DNA from: Colius striatus | Taxonomy: Eukaryota > Chordata > Aves > Coliiformes > Coliidae | Direction: 5' to 3' | Assembly (NCBI RefSeq): GCF_028858725.1 | Contig: NC_084760.1 | Location: 60,289,367-60,353,366 of the forward strand | Length of the DNA stretch: 64,000 bases | Shown here: positions 22,441 through 36,400 of the stretch, piece by piece | Layout: each line of letters begins with the position of its first letter | Position numbering within the stretch: position 1 is the first letter of the stretch | The notes under the pieces: generated by a model | The model's database searches: none | Told to the model about the DNA's origin: nothing | Seen by the model: only the letters and a program-made list of their open reading frames with translations | Made by a program: the position numbers and the translations under genes

Positions 22441-22806
22441 CAAAAATGTCAAAGAATTAAAAATCTGTTCTTATTGGGCCACAACCCACTGCTACATGCC
22501 TGAATCCTACACCACTAAAGTCAGAAGAATCTTTTTTTTTGTCTCCAGTGTCAAGGTCAAGCTTATGACAGCAAATGGTATCATATAAAAATACATACAG
22601 AACTGCACATCAGAGTAATTCATTTTTGCTTCAAAATCAAGTCAACAAATCAATGTGCAGTGACTATACAGTTAGATAAGGCAAGCTGAGAAATAGAATG
22701 CCATTATAATTATAGGTATTACCATTAATTAACATTATGATTAATTATTATTAATTAGCACTGTAGAAATACGCAGAAGATATCTTAAAAGGATCTGCAG
22801 GTCAAA
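22441..22806. other. Likely 3' UTR of vanin copy A
   Basis: This AT-rich stretch lies between the copy A stop codon and the solo LTR. I do not see a canonical minus-strand AATAAA here, so the transcript end is unresolved. Confidence 0.4.
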
Positions 22807-25800
22807 TCACAGTGAAGCTTGCTCTGTGTGTGGAGGGTCCTTTTCATACCACCTCCCAAAGAGTGTTACACTCAAAACTGGCTTTGATGTACTACTCCGA
22901 CTTACAAGACGTCCATCAGTTAGTACCTAGTCATGGAAAAGTAAAATAAACAGGAATATCACTGAAGCAGTACTACTGCATGACAAACACAAAATAATAT
23001 ATTCATTAATGTTGACCTAGTTGAGAGATGTGGAGCTACGACAAGGTCTGAGAAAAACCACACTTCTGTTTGAGCGAGATCTTGTTCTAGGGGATTTGGG
23101 GGGACAGGATAAAAAAGAACAGGCAAAATGGACCTGCTGCATGAATGCAACCAGGAACATGCAGCAGAAATAAAGCTGTCTTGGATTCACGTTGGCTGCC
23201 AAAATAGAGGACACTGAGAACCACCAATTTGCTCCTGTGCCCTGTAGTGGCTTTTTTGGCCATTTGTGTTACAAGCCTGACAACTCACAAGAGCGTCCCA
23301 TTACCTTGAACTCCCCAGGGGCCAGCTGCACTCCGCTGTACAAGACTTCTGGAAAGACATAGTTGGTGCCAAATGTGCCACTGAGGGAGAACATCTCAAA
23401 CTTGGTCTGAGCCGTCTCCACTGGCTGCCCACACGTGTTCTGATCTGTGCTCTTACACTTGAGCAGTGTGCATATCTGCAGGGAGAAGGATATAGAAAGT
23501 CAAAATTTTGCTAAACTTTCATTAATCAAAAGCTGAATTTCATAGTAAGAAAAGCTGTTATAATGAAAAAATGATCCAACAAAAGTATTCATTTATTTAG
23601 GCCAAGATTATCCATGTGTAGCACCTGAAACTTTGTAAAAAGACAGTTGTTTGCCAGCACCACAGCAAACTACCATGTGCATACATGTTTATAAGTTTAG
23701 TGTGCATTCATGCATACTGTGTCTATATTTAGTTATAGATGTGAAATAGTTTGTGATCTAAGGAAGTCACTCATCTCTGCCTGAGTCTCCTAAAAAACTG
23801 AAGCCATACTTATTTGCCTACTCTAGTGGAAGTACTGTAAAGGTAAAGACATAGCACGTAAAAAAAGCCTAATAGTGAAATTTAAAATAATCAGCGCATT
23901 GCCAAGCCCCGTGAATACAAATCTTATACCCATATTCAGTTTCTTACCTTTGTTAGATAACTGTATGTTAAAGAATCACATTGGCACAACTGTAAAAATC
24001 ACTGAGCAGAGAATAGCTCTCAGTTTTGACAAGAGCATCCCTATGAAGAAAGAGTGAACTCTACAATCTTCTTTCCCTTGAAGTGTTTTAGCACAGGGTC
24101 AGCTCAGGGTCTTCACTTTCATAATTTATAACATAAACAGAAAAGTAGGAGCAACACCCCTAATGAAGTCAAAATGCACCATGAAGAAAACAAATGTTTT
24201 CTGAGGGGCCTAAAAAATTCCTCTTAAACCCCTTCAATCAAAATTGAGACAATTGCAAACGAGTTGGAAAGAGAGTACTGCAGCCTTTCCACTGTCCAAT
24301 TAATAACAGAAGACTTTTACCTGCAAGTAATACTCTCCTTCAACAACATGTAGCCCATCAAAGGCACCCAAAACATAAATGTCATCTTTCTGCTTCTCTA
24401 CCATCTTGTAACTCAGATGGCAACAGAGGTCTTGCTGGCAAATGGCACGGTTTCCCTCAGGTTCAGTGAGCACCGTGAAGGAGAAGAGGTCATGGTAAAC
24501 AACCCCACTGAAATAGTGGTTGTTTGATGGAAGTTGCTTGATCCCGCTGGCATGTAATCTCCAGTTAACAGCAGCAGGATAGTCCGGAGAGAGACGTGGG
24601 TATGAACTCAGTTCTGTTACCAAAAGGTGACCGTTTTCCATTTCTGTATTATAATAGTATGCTCTCGGACCATCTGGGGCATAAATACCACTCCCTGCAA
24701 ACACATAACACCAGAAATCTTTTAATCTGAAGGCAAGTGCATGGCATAAGCAAGCAGTCTTCACTAACTAAACACATGTCAGATTTTATTCTAATGTTTA
24801 ATAGATTGTTTTTAAACTAATATTTACTAGATTTTTTTGAAGCTAAAATAAGCCTTCACAGACTACAGTCCTAACCTAATGCTTTTTGCAATCAATGGAA
24901 GGTAGACCTAACTCTGTATTGTGACAAGATTAGTGTGCTAATTATATGCCATTATATGTGATTTAGGTAGCTGAAGTTACACATTTCTCATTAAGACTGT
25001 CTGCTTTAGAAATCAGTATTTCTGATTAAAATGAATGGCAACATTGTCAACTAAAAAAAAAAAAATCGATAAGTAAAAGAAATCACCAACAGTCAAGCTC
25101 TTTACATAAACACATAAATCTTTAAAGCTCGGTCTAAAACCTATCCATAAAGAATATGAGTTGTATGACATAGGTAATCAATGACTGAGAACTAAAGGAA
25201 TGGCCTGCAACTGCCACCGGGCTACATTTTAAGAACAGCAGTTGCAAGCACAAGCTCACAAAACTTGTACTTCTCTGCTCAGGAAAAATACATAGTGAAA
25301 ACAGGGCCCGGAAAGAAAACTTGGCAGGAGGTCTTCCGCCCAGAAGTTTGCAAGACAATCAAGAACGTTTCCCAGAGTTAGGTTTCCACCTAGTGGAAGA
25401 AAAAAAACTTTGAGCCTTCGCATGACCACAACGTCAATAAATATCAGGGTCAGAAGATGAATCACAAGCATAAACTAACAAATCTGTGATTCTGTGTGTG
25501 TTCCAGTCAATTTTAGAATTTCTGAGTTCTTACAGAGCATGTTTTTATTTCCTTTATATCTGTAGAAGTTCTCTTGTCCTAATCCTGTTGACGTATATGC
25601 GTGCCTAAACCTAATGGGAATTTCTGCTCAGGTTTACTGCACTACATAGATTTAAACACTGTCCACTTAAACAAGACCAATTAGAGCAATATCACATTAC
25701 CTGTCATATCTAAAGTGGAGTTGTGAGTATTTGCTGCAAGAAAGTTGACGCCCATCCCCATGGCCCACGCTGAGTGAAACTGCACCGCTGACAACAGTGG

Positions 25801-28042
25801 AAGAGTGTTACCCCAGGCAGTTGGGAACAGAATGGTGTCAACCTGAAATATGCTTGCCAAGACCACGGCTGGGTCATGATAGAGTATATCTGCACAAGTG
25901 AAAATGCCAAAGTGGCCAAAGGATGTATTGAAAGTCACAAATTCTGGATCCTTGGGGTAATTAAACTGTTTCTCTGTCACAAAAAGGTTGTACTGTTCAA
26001 GGTAGGGAAGGAATGGAGAGGAAAAAAAATAGAAAAGAAATCAGACCATTTAAATCAGACTAATATTTGTTCACTTAAATATCAGTAACAGAGAGCATGT
26101 TTTGTGAATATGCTACATCTTCATTTTGAAAAGGAGAATTCATAACACTGCAAGCACAAATATCCATGGTTCTGATTTATACCAGTGAAGAGAATTTCTA
26201 TTTACTTAGGAAGAGTTTAGGACATTAATATTTTAACATCTCAGGTGCCACTCCTATTGCAAAGCAGTAAAAAAATAGAAGGCTTATTTAGATTTAATTA
26301 ATTTAATTACTTGCTATTAAATTCAGAATAACAGGAATTAAGATATCATAAGGCAGTGGCTTACACCTGCTCTATATACAAATGCATTTAAGCCTGAGAA
26401 GTAGCTTCTATTTTACATCTTTAATCACCAGAGGATCACACACTTCCTGAATATTGTAAAATCCTTTTACCTTGTGATATCGAGTCACCAGTTTGCCTTC
26501 TGAGTCAAAGACAACGTTGGTATTGTACTGATAGCGACCATCACTTGGGCACCTCGGATCACTGGAATTACAGGTCTTCTTGTCTCCAATATTTGCAACC
26601 ACATAGATGGAGTTATTCCTTGCCAGACAGCTCAGTCTTTCCAGCACAGGTGAGGGAGCAAACCTAAACAGCGGGGAAGGAAAAAAGGAAATAAAACATC
26701 AAAACCAGTCAACCTATAAAAGTGCCAACACTAAGACTACAGCTCACAACAATAATAGGTTTAAGTTAGTCATATCTAATAGGAGACTGTAATTTTCTGT
26801 TATTCAATGGAAGATAGCGGTTTAGGGCTTCAAAACTTAGCGTGATGAAACTCTGGCTTCACTTCCCATTAACCAAGCAACAAACACAGGGGTTCCCTTG
26901 CACCGAGAGCAAATCTTTGCACCTTCAAGTCTCCCTTCTGCTGCTGGTGCATAGCACAGCACTGATGTTACACTAATACATAGGTTCAACACAGCCATTG
27001 TGCTTCAGTTCTCAATTTGGCTGCTGTGATGAGGAATCTTAGGGTTTGTTTCTTCTATGGTGTGTTTTGTTATCTTTCACTAAATATTACCATTTTTTAA
27101 AAATAGTGCAATTCATTAAGGAAAATGACAGAATAAAAGGGTTACTATGTCACATTTCAAAACCACAAATTCTAAATAGTACAATATATCTTTTCAGTAG
27201 TAACCATTACTTCAGTCATGAATATTCCTAATGTTCCTGTATCTTAAACATTGTCTACAACACACATGCAATGCTGAAGTTGCTGATAAAAAAGTACTGT
27301 AAAACTACTGAAAGAGAAATTTCTGTAAGTTTTTTGTTTTCTTTTAAATAAATTTCAACACTAACTTAAATCAAAAGAATTGTAGCATGAAAACCTTTAT
27401 GAGTACAATAGCTAATATCAAAAGAATTATAGTGAGAAAAAATGACAAAGAAAAATGACTAAGTTGTCCAAACCAATTTACAGTAATAACATGGTCTAAT
27501 CTGCCTTCATTTCACAGCAGTTGTTTTAAGACATTTAAAATAATCAACCACTCGGAAGGTAGCTGTCTTTCCCACAGGACCATTCCCACGTGCACAGTAG
27601 GGACAGTACCTTCCAGGATCAGCACACGGAATCCAGTCCACCTGTGGGTCTGGGATATCCTCAAGATAAGGGTATATTGTTTCCCTTGTGAAGACCCAGC
27701 CGTAAATGCCATCTTCAGGAGTAACAATGATATGGGCACCCTGGTACCAACACACAACCCCAAAACAGACCATTAAGAAAATGAATAAATGGTTAGTATT
27801 TATCAAAACGAATTTCTCTGTCATAATACCTGTCTGGCTGCTTCTTTGATGGCCACTTCCAAAACTGCCATGTTTTTCTCCATCAGCATCAAGGCCTCCT
27901 CAGGAGAAACCGGCACTTCAGTGTCCTCTGACAAGACCACACTGTGCTCGTAGACAGCTGCAATGTAGCTGTCCAGGGCACAGGCCTCCAGAGCACACAG
28001 CACCACAAGCACAGCAGAGGCACCAGCTTCACGAAGCCTCAT
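22807..28042 (-). CDS. VNN: Vanin copy A, complete seven-exon pantetheinase
   Basis: Exons: 28042-27830, 27740-27610, 26663-26471, 25992-25701, 24694-24321, 23475-23305 and 22926-22807. All have GT-AG junctions, and the 1494-nt frame encodes 497 aa. The ATG at 28042 begins a signal peptide ([20 protein letters not shown]). An in-frame ATG at 28093 exists but lies upstream of the likely TATA-driven start. The triad is E80 ([10 protein letters not shown]), K179 (RYHKYNLF) and C212 ([10 protein letters not shown]). Residue 213 is Ala where the vanins I recall have Phe. The C-terminus stops soon after FGRWYEKD, so no GPI signal is encoded. By eye, exon 4 is roughly 70% identical to copy B in protein, but exon 6 is nearly identical. 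Role: pantetheine hydrolysis, with substrate preference uncertain. No TE is seen in its introns. Confidence 0.95.
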
Positions 28043-28097
28043 GGCTGGAGCCTGGAAGTCACCCAAGAGGAGGCCAGGGGCAAGCAAACACAAGGGG

Positions 28098-28106
28098 CTT
28101 TAAAAG
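28098..28106 (-). promoter_or_regulatory. TATA-like box of vanin copy A
   Basis: The minus strand reads CTTTTAAAG, 56-64 bp before the ATG at 28042. A start about 30 bp downstream would exclude the in-frame ATG at 28093 and so favour the ATG at 28042. Confidence 0.4.
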
Positions 28107-28434
28107 GACAGTCTTACACAACACCTGGGAATTCCCCGGAGTGGCAGAAAGCTGCCAGCAGGAGATACAATCACACTGCCTGGAAAGCCTGACAAGAGCA
28201 AAGGGAAGGGAGCTGCCAGCATTGAGCAATTCTGCCTTACACCACTGACAAGGAAGCCACCACTGTGCTACAGCTGAAGAAACACATTGCTTGCCAGATC
28301 TGCAAATGATGCAGGTGTGGCACTGCAGCAGCAATGTGACCTGAGGCAAGCCCAGCTCCCAGCAGGAAAACAAGGCAGAGCTTGGGAAATCTCAGCAAAG
28401 ACCATCATGGACACATTCCATCAGACTCGCCTGG

Positions 28435-30457
28435 GGGAACACGATGGGTAGCAGGAGGCAGGTGTCTGGGCCCCAGTCCTGTGCTGCCACATGCACACTG
28501 TCTGTCCCACTCCAGCTCAGGCCTGCTCCAATCTAGCCACATGTAGTATACATCTCACAGCTTCACGGATTGCACAACCTTGTTAGTAATGACAGATGGG
28601 TATTTAGACCTGCCCTCACAGGAGACAAGCACAACCCCAGCCAGGAAGTTGCTGAATTTTCCATAGGAGAGCCCACTGCTCTGCTTTAACCATCTGTCTA
28701 AGACCATGGCAGGAGGATATGCTTCTGAGTTGAACAAAAAATTTGGAAACCAGGACTCCTCTTCAGGTTTTTTTTTCCCCTATATTCTTCACGTGAAGGA
28801 ACGGAGAGAAGATGTGTTGCCAGAAAACTAGAAGTGTTAGTTAAGCCTGTCTAATTCCTAGTGGAGTTCTGATAAAGTTCATGCATTGCAGGACAGCTCA
28901 CTAACTTCAAGGACATTTGTGTTCCTTCTGGTAATCCTGGCCACTTCCACGTCCTAACAGCACAAGTCAGGTAAGTGAACAAGTCATTCCTCAAGGAGAG
29001 CTAATTATGTCGCATGTCAACAGATCTGCATCTTTGTGCATGTTGTGTATACCTCTAGTCCTCTCAGCTCCTTCTCACTATTGACATTGGCAGGGGCAGC
29101 ACTTTGTAATAGACTCAGACGTACATTCCCACTTTCAGAAAAGTCTAACACCTGCATCAAAAGAGGAAGGTAGCTGTAGCCATGATGTTCCCAGGGGAAG
29201 CTTGCCTCTTGTTCCTTAAAGCTTCACAGTTCAGCGGGCTGATAGCAGTTTTTCTTGCTAGTCCCTCAAAAAAGGGCTCTGGCAGAGAAAGAGCTATTTC
29301 TCATGTAAATTCTGTAAATTCCAGTACTCACAAGAGAAACTGATGGGAAATTGCTAGGACTCAACCATTTTCTTATTTGTGGAACAAATGGGTACACCAC
29401 AGAGGATCCCTTCTAGGACTCAGTTTTGGTATCAAGGGCAAATAAAAAGACTTTTGCCACAACCAAAGTCACGAAGTCTAGTGTGAATTTGCCAGGCACG
29501 CCCTTGCCTCAGTTCCTCTTGCCTTTTTTTACCAAGCACCTGGAGGGAGTAAGGGGATTATATTTTCAATATTGTTGGAAAATAATAGCCCTAGACTTTT
29601 GATAGAGTTATTGTTGCAGAGGCAATTGGTACAAACACTCCAGCTGGCATTTATTATTAAAATGGATCTCACAGATGTATGTACTACAAACACACATACA
29701 TCTGTGCATATATGTATACAGACATACACACAAGATGCCAAGTCTCTTCCAGGACTTTAGATCAGTTAGTTCTGTGTGGAGATGCTAAGTCTTCTTTTCA
29801 TCATCTTTGCCTTCCATCTTCAGGCACTTTCAAGACAATAAAAGTGCTGATAGACACAAAATCTTCTAGACTCTTGTTGTCTAGGAAAATTCACAAAACT
29901 TAGGGAAAAAAAGTTGCTTTGTTGAACGCAATGTTGTGCTTAATGCTTTATCATTTCAAACTTGGTTTCAATGTTTTATGTTATTGAAAGCAATATTTGG
30001 GTTAATGCTTTGTCATTGAATATTGTCATAAAATATTTTATGTTATCGGTTAAAGTATTAAAAGATAATTAACTTTCTTTTAAAAAATACAGGAAATCAT
30101 GGTAGCAAAAGAGTAGCTTTACCCAAGGATAATGCACAGCAGGCTGAAGTATAGAAACCAGACATTTCAAATCACTTCTCTCCACATACAGTGGTGCACT
30201 GTATTTGGAATACAAATAAATGTGCTGACATCTGAGGGTTACTCATCACTTCAGCCAATCTGTGTGAGGACTTCCAAAATAAAGACAGTCAGTGTTTAGT
30301 GTTTCAAAACAGTAATGCAGTTACAACTAAGCCACAATTGGTTATTCACTAAGGGATCATGTATCCCAGATGCAGAATAATGAAACACTGTTAAGTCCAC
30401 TCATCTCAAGACTAGGTTAAACCACAATAGTAAACAGAAAATTGAAGGTATGTCTGG
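28435..30457. other. Intergenic DNA between vanin copy A and SLC18B1
   Basis: No gene was recognised. Up to about 28520 it still shares weak similarity with 2675-2780. A perfect 12-bp inverted repeat lies at 29670-29706 in a CA/TG-rich patch. The segment 29930-30060 is very AT-rich. Confidence 0.5.
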
Positions 30458-33400
30458 CTATGTTTCACTGCCCAATAGGTAAGTTCTTTCTTCATTACTA
30501 CCGGGAGGATTTTGTAGGCTGGAACTGGAACCGCTGGCACAAGGAAAAGAACAGGAGGGAAGAAACAAGTTTAATATTCTCTAGATACTTCTATGCAATA
30601 TCAACATTATAGCAAAAAAAGCCACATATTACATGGAAAGAGATACATGGGTCACTGGATTTGGTTCCTCACTGTTGCACAAAACCATATACTATTGCTT
30701 TGACATTCATCATTTCACAGAATGGTTTCACTTAGAAGGGATCTTTAAAGGTCATCTAATCCAACACCCCTGTAATGAGCAGGGATATATTCAGCTATAC
30801 CACATTGCTCAGAGCCCCATCTAACCTGACCTTGAACATTCCCACAGATGAGGCACCTATGATCTCTCTGGGCAACCTGCTCCAATGTTTCACCACCCTT
30901 ATCATAAAAAATTTCTTCCTCATACCTAGTCTGAATCGATCCTTTCTTAGATTAAAACCATTGACCCCTCTCCTATCGCAACAGGCCCTATTAAAATGTC
31001 TGTCCCCATCCTTCTTATAAGCCACCTCTGAAGTACTGAAACACTGCAATAAGGTCTCCCTGGAGCCTTCTCTTCTCCAGGCTGGACAATCCCAACTCTC
31101 TCAGCCTTTCCTCACAGCAGAGGTGTTCCATCTCTCTGATCACATTTGTAGCCCTCCTCTGGACCTGCTCCAATAGATCCACGTCTTTCCTCTGCTGAAG
31201 ACCTCAAAGCTGGGTCAGCATTCCAGAGTCAAGGAGCAGAATTCTCTCCCTGAACCTTCTGGCCATGCTGCTTTTGATGCAGCCCAGGGTACACTTGGCC
31301 TTCCAGGCTGTAAGCACACATTGGCCACAGCCAGTCCCCTCAAGCCCTTCTCAGAAGGGCTGCACTCAATCCCTTTATCCCCCAGCCCATAATAATACTG
31401 GGAGTTGTCTTGACCCAAGTGCAGGTCTTTGTACTTAGCCTTGTTGAACTTAATGAGGATCACATCGGACCACTTCTTGAGTTCATTCAGGTTCCCCTGA
31501 ATGGCACCCCATCCCTCAGGCATATTAGGTGCGCCACTCAGCTTGGTTTCATCTGCAAATTTGCTGAGGGTGCACTCAATCCTACTGTCTATGTTGTTGG
31601 TGAAGATATTAAACAGTACTGCTCCCAGTACAGATCCCTGAATGAAACAACTCATCATTGACCACTACCTGGTCAATGAGCCCACTACTCTCTGGATGTG
31701 ACCATCCAGTCAATTCCAGCTCACAGACACTTCTTGAGGAACCACCAGTAGGATTTGCTTGCTAATGCCATAGTCTTGCTGCTTGTATGGAACAGGCATT
31801 GCCTGGTTTAGTTCTCTGTTTAGGTCATCAAGGATTTAGGAAAGCACACAGTCAAAGTACTCAAGCAGTATTTTTATTGCTCATCTTGTCATTGATTATC
31901 AGATTGTTAGTGAGGAAAAAAGTGGAAGCACAACTTTCAAAGGTTTGCATTATATAGTTGCATGCAAAACAAATAATAAATATCTCAGCATACCTTCTCC
32001 TTGTTGCCTCAGTGATATAGAATATTCCAATTGCAAGACCCTTTGAGGAAACAGATAGTTACAATTCTAATAATAATACCAACTTTATGTAATAGCTCAT
32101 AACTGCAACAGATATAAAAACCGAAAAGGGTGTAATTACTTACACTTAGCAGTACCCATCCTCCTTGAAGAGCTGAGGCCCATTCAAAACCCAGCTTTTC
32201 ATTTAGAAATCCTCCTAGAGTGGGGCCTGCAAATGCCCTGCATCAAAGCAAAATGAGGTGTTGTCAACCCACAGAATCACAGAATGGTATGGGCTGGAAG
32301 GGACCTCTAGAGATCATCTAGCCCAACCCCCCTGCGGAAGCAGGTCCACCTAGGTCAAGTCACACAGAAATGTGTCCAGGTGAGTTTTGAAAACCTCCAG
32401 AGAAGGAGACTCCACATCCCAAATGAATAAAATAAAATATTGTCTTTTCAGAGATCTTTTTTATTGCCTTTTGTGGCCTACTTCTATCGATTCTCTTTCC
32501 TCCATCTACAAAAAGATTGTCTTCCACAGACCTAAACTTCCTGTGATTCACAGCCAGTATTAATTCTTTGCTATGGCCTCACTAAACCTATCTAGTTACC
32601 TCCTCATTTGGAAATAGGAATGGCAAGGGAAAGGTGAATGGATTCCTTTCTCTATCTCTGTATCTGGAGTGGCTTAGAGTGCCTGTTAAGGACCACATTC
32701 TAACAGACCACCAACACCAATTCTATCATTCTATGAAAAATTTAAACTCTCATGCCTCAAAATACAAGCCTCGCAAACTTCAGGACAAAAGACTGATGGA
32801 TATAAAGCATGTGAGAAGGTACATTGTGACAGATGCAAACAATGCAAGGTTGAGCTGTTTGTAACTGCCCTGCACCTGCCTAAGCATGCCATGAAAGGTT
32901 GTGCAGCTGCTGCCACTTTATGAAAGGTCTTACGTGATACGGTCTCTTGCTACAGAAAGGGACAAACCTGTGTAAAACTAGACTTCCTGAAAGCAAATGA
33001 TATAATAAAACCAGGTTTGATAACAGCATAAAACCAAGGTTTGGTAACTTTATACTGCCTATATCCATAGTGAACCCTACATCAAATAAATGTGCCAGCT
33101 AGAATTTCTGTTAGCTTGGAAAAAAAAAAAGTGTAAATTTGTACCGCTGAAATTCAACTGTAGCCACAGAGGAAAAGGACAGATAAAAAAAAAAAATACT
33201 GGAAATGGCTGTCAATACAGTGACTCTGTCACTTCTGACTGACTGACAGCTCCAAAGGGTCACTCAGCCAGCAGCACCTTTCACTCATTTTTGTGATAAC
33301 CACCAGGTAATCAACACAGACACTCTCTGCTAAGCTATGCAAACATAGGTCTTAAATAATGGCTGTGACTGAAAGAGAAGACTTTAAGCTATCTCAGACA

Positions 33401-36400
33401 AAGGGAGGAAATGTAGAAAATGGAAAAAGGAGGTCACAATTAGTCAGGAACAGAATTAGTCAATTACCTTCTAGGTCTCTCCATGTAAAAAATTAGGATC
33501 CACCTCTCTCTGTATTTAGCGACAACAAAAATAGCCACATGGGTGTGCATCCTAATACCCACTTAATCACTGCAGCTTTTGGATTTGCAGGGCAATACAT
33601 TTCAAGGAAGACAGGTTCAGAGTCCATATTCCCTTTGCTGAGTAAAAAGCTTTGTTTTAACATGTTAATCGGGCAGCTGTTTAATAAGAACCTTCTGAAT
33701 CAAGATCAACACAATGACTGCAACACAAGACTTCTGGTCTTAATGAAGCAGGCTTTTGTGAGGTGATAGTGCAGAACAACTGAATGCTTATAGCTTACAA
33801 AAAGGTGACTGCATACCTACCCAAGGGACCACGTGGCATTGAAGAGTCCAGACACCAATCCCAGAAGACTCAGACCTTCTTCAAATCCATTCTCACTGCA
33901 GAGAAACAGACCAATTGGGAGTAGTACAATACATATTTGTGTATAGCTTTCCTCTATAGAATTTATTCTCTCCTTTTAATGTACACACAATATATAGAGT
34001 TAACAAGAAAAAGTGTACAGCGGAATCATGTCTGTTCACCCAGTACTTTCTTTGCTGCCTCTCTGGGGGATTGCACTACTACTCCTCACCTCTGATGTCT
34101 TCCAAGTAAGATTCCTAACATCACACCACCATTCATTCCCCATGTTTCATATGATAAATGTAAAGCAGTGGCAGTTGGCCTTTAAGAAGGAAAAACTTTT
34201 TTTTTCCCAAGAAAGAAAGGCCTTTTTCCAAGAGGAATATACTAAAAAGAGCAAATGAAGACCCTTCTAGATCATTACCGCCAAGCCACATCACAGACCT
34301 TGTACTTTGAGCACGTATGATTGCTCTAAGACGCAGCTGTTAAAGCCAATGCAATCTGAAAATCCAGTGAAAACACTTTGCTATTAATGATCCTCAGAAG
34401 CTGAAATAAATCCTATGGATATGAAACCACATGCAGATTACCTCATGCTGTAAGAACTGAAGTCTGATGGACTTCAGTAGGTTCATAGTACTGAGATACA
34501 CATTTACAAAAATATTATATTTGGAGTATAATGACTGTGGTGCTCAGACAGAAAAAAAATGAGACAAAAGAGTAGTGGAAGTGTTACTTGCTGCCTTTGT
34601 CCCAAAAAGGGGGAAACAAGCCACAGCAAAACCCTACTTCATATTCACCCCTGAAAATTAATTAGTTTTCTACTGTCAGTAACATGAAAGATGTGTTGGA
34701 CCAAATTACTTACTACGCACAGTGCAGCATCTCTGGAAACACTGGGATAATGCTCATACCAAGGGAAAGGCCAATCAAAACCAGCATTAGCACAAACATC
34801 CACAGCTGACTGAAGAAGAAGCATTTTAAAAGTTAGCTGCTGAAGACTCTTTTTGCATGACTCCATTTGATTGAAGACATTTATATCACCTCTCCATGAC
34901 TGACCAGAAAACTAGGTTTCTTGAAGCTAAAACGAACTCTAGTTCAATTGAATGCTAAGACTTGAAATACACAGTCCTACACTTAAAAGAAAACTTTGTG
35001 AAAGGATTTAAAAATTCTGTGCTCAAATGAAATATTTCCTTATCAAATGCTGTCCATGCATACAGAGAAGAGGTATACAGAAGAGCTTAAGTCAGCAATA
35101 CCTGTCCAAGCTCCAGGGTTGACTTGTTGCGCAAGTGAAGGATTTTGCAGCTAAAATTTTGTAGCCTAATACATGATAACCAAATAGACTTAAAGACTGT
35201 TGCAAGACTTTGCTGTTTTCTTTTTCTCACCCACTCAAGTGCACGAACTCACCAATTTCAAATGTATTATTTTCTTTATAAAACAGAATTCTAGGAGGAA
35301 GAAGCTGACTAATCCTGCACATTAGCAAGTCTACTATCGTCTTTAATAGAGTATATCACCTAGGCCAAAAGAACTGTACAGATGTCTTGCAAATGTAGCA
35401 GAGTAGTTTGCTGCGAATTAACTGGAGAGATATGGCAATGCAGTTTTTGGATTCAACAGACATTGTCTTTACTTAGCTAGCTGAAAATAAAGCTATAATC
35501 TGGCCTTTTCACAGTAAGATATGTACAGAGAGAATAAAAAAATCCCTAGTGTTGCACAGCCATGCAAATAAAATCTGTAGTTAAGAAACATTCGTGAAAT
35601 AGAGAAAATTGGAAAATATAACAGAAGGAGAACTTTGTTTTGCTGCACTGGAAATACCATAGAATTGGGAGGCAAGGAAAATAAAAAGCAGCATTCCTCC
35701 CACTACAGACATTAACATGAGCAAACACAGTAATAATAAAAAGCAAAGGCTCTATTTCAGAAAGCTATAAAATCTCTATTTCCGGATGCTCCCATAGCTT
35801 TACATTCATGGTCTCATGTTAGAAGTCAAAAAGTGACAATTATCAACTTGTGGACATATACGACTACGGTTGTGATAACTATCACTAAAACATCACATAA
35901 GGGGACAGGCTCAAAGAGAAGCAGTTCTGTACCTTTCAATGTGCAGAACAGGTGCAGGTCCTAACATGAAAAACCACAGTGCTGACATGAAGCCTCCAGA
36001 TACCAACAGCCACTTTCTGAGGTACTGTGAAACAAAAGGAACAGGCATGTAACATAAAGATGTGAATTTGTAATGGTAACTATTTTGTCTTTTTTAACAT
36101 CCCTCTCCTGTATCTTCATGTCCTGAAAAGTACAGCTCCTCAAGAGACCATCACTACACACAAACTGGGAATTCACAATTTCTCTGACAGTTCTGAACAC
36201 TAACGCAAAACACTGAATTTATGTTTCCTCACCACCAACGCAATCACTGGCAGCAGCTGCTTAATCTCCTGAAGAGATTTCTTCAGGATAGTGAGTAATG
36301 GGGCTTCTCTGCTGGTGAAATAATTAGGTCTTACTCTTCTTCTGTATAAGAAGTATCATGTAGCATTGTGTGTCATTCATTATTAGTGTCAGGAAAAAGC

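Noticed and set aside
28042-28093. Upstream in-frame ATG of vanin copy A giving 17 extra residues
   Set aside because: The TATA-like box at 28098-28106 implies transcription begins downstream of it, and the ATG at 28042 gives a conventional signal peptide.
34711-34716. Alternative SLC18B1 donor 3 bases from the chosen one
   Set aside because: GCGTA|GTAAGT is the stronger donor and keeps the residue between CA and ENGF present in the human protein.
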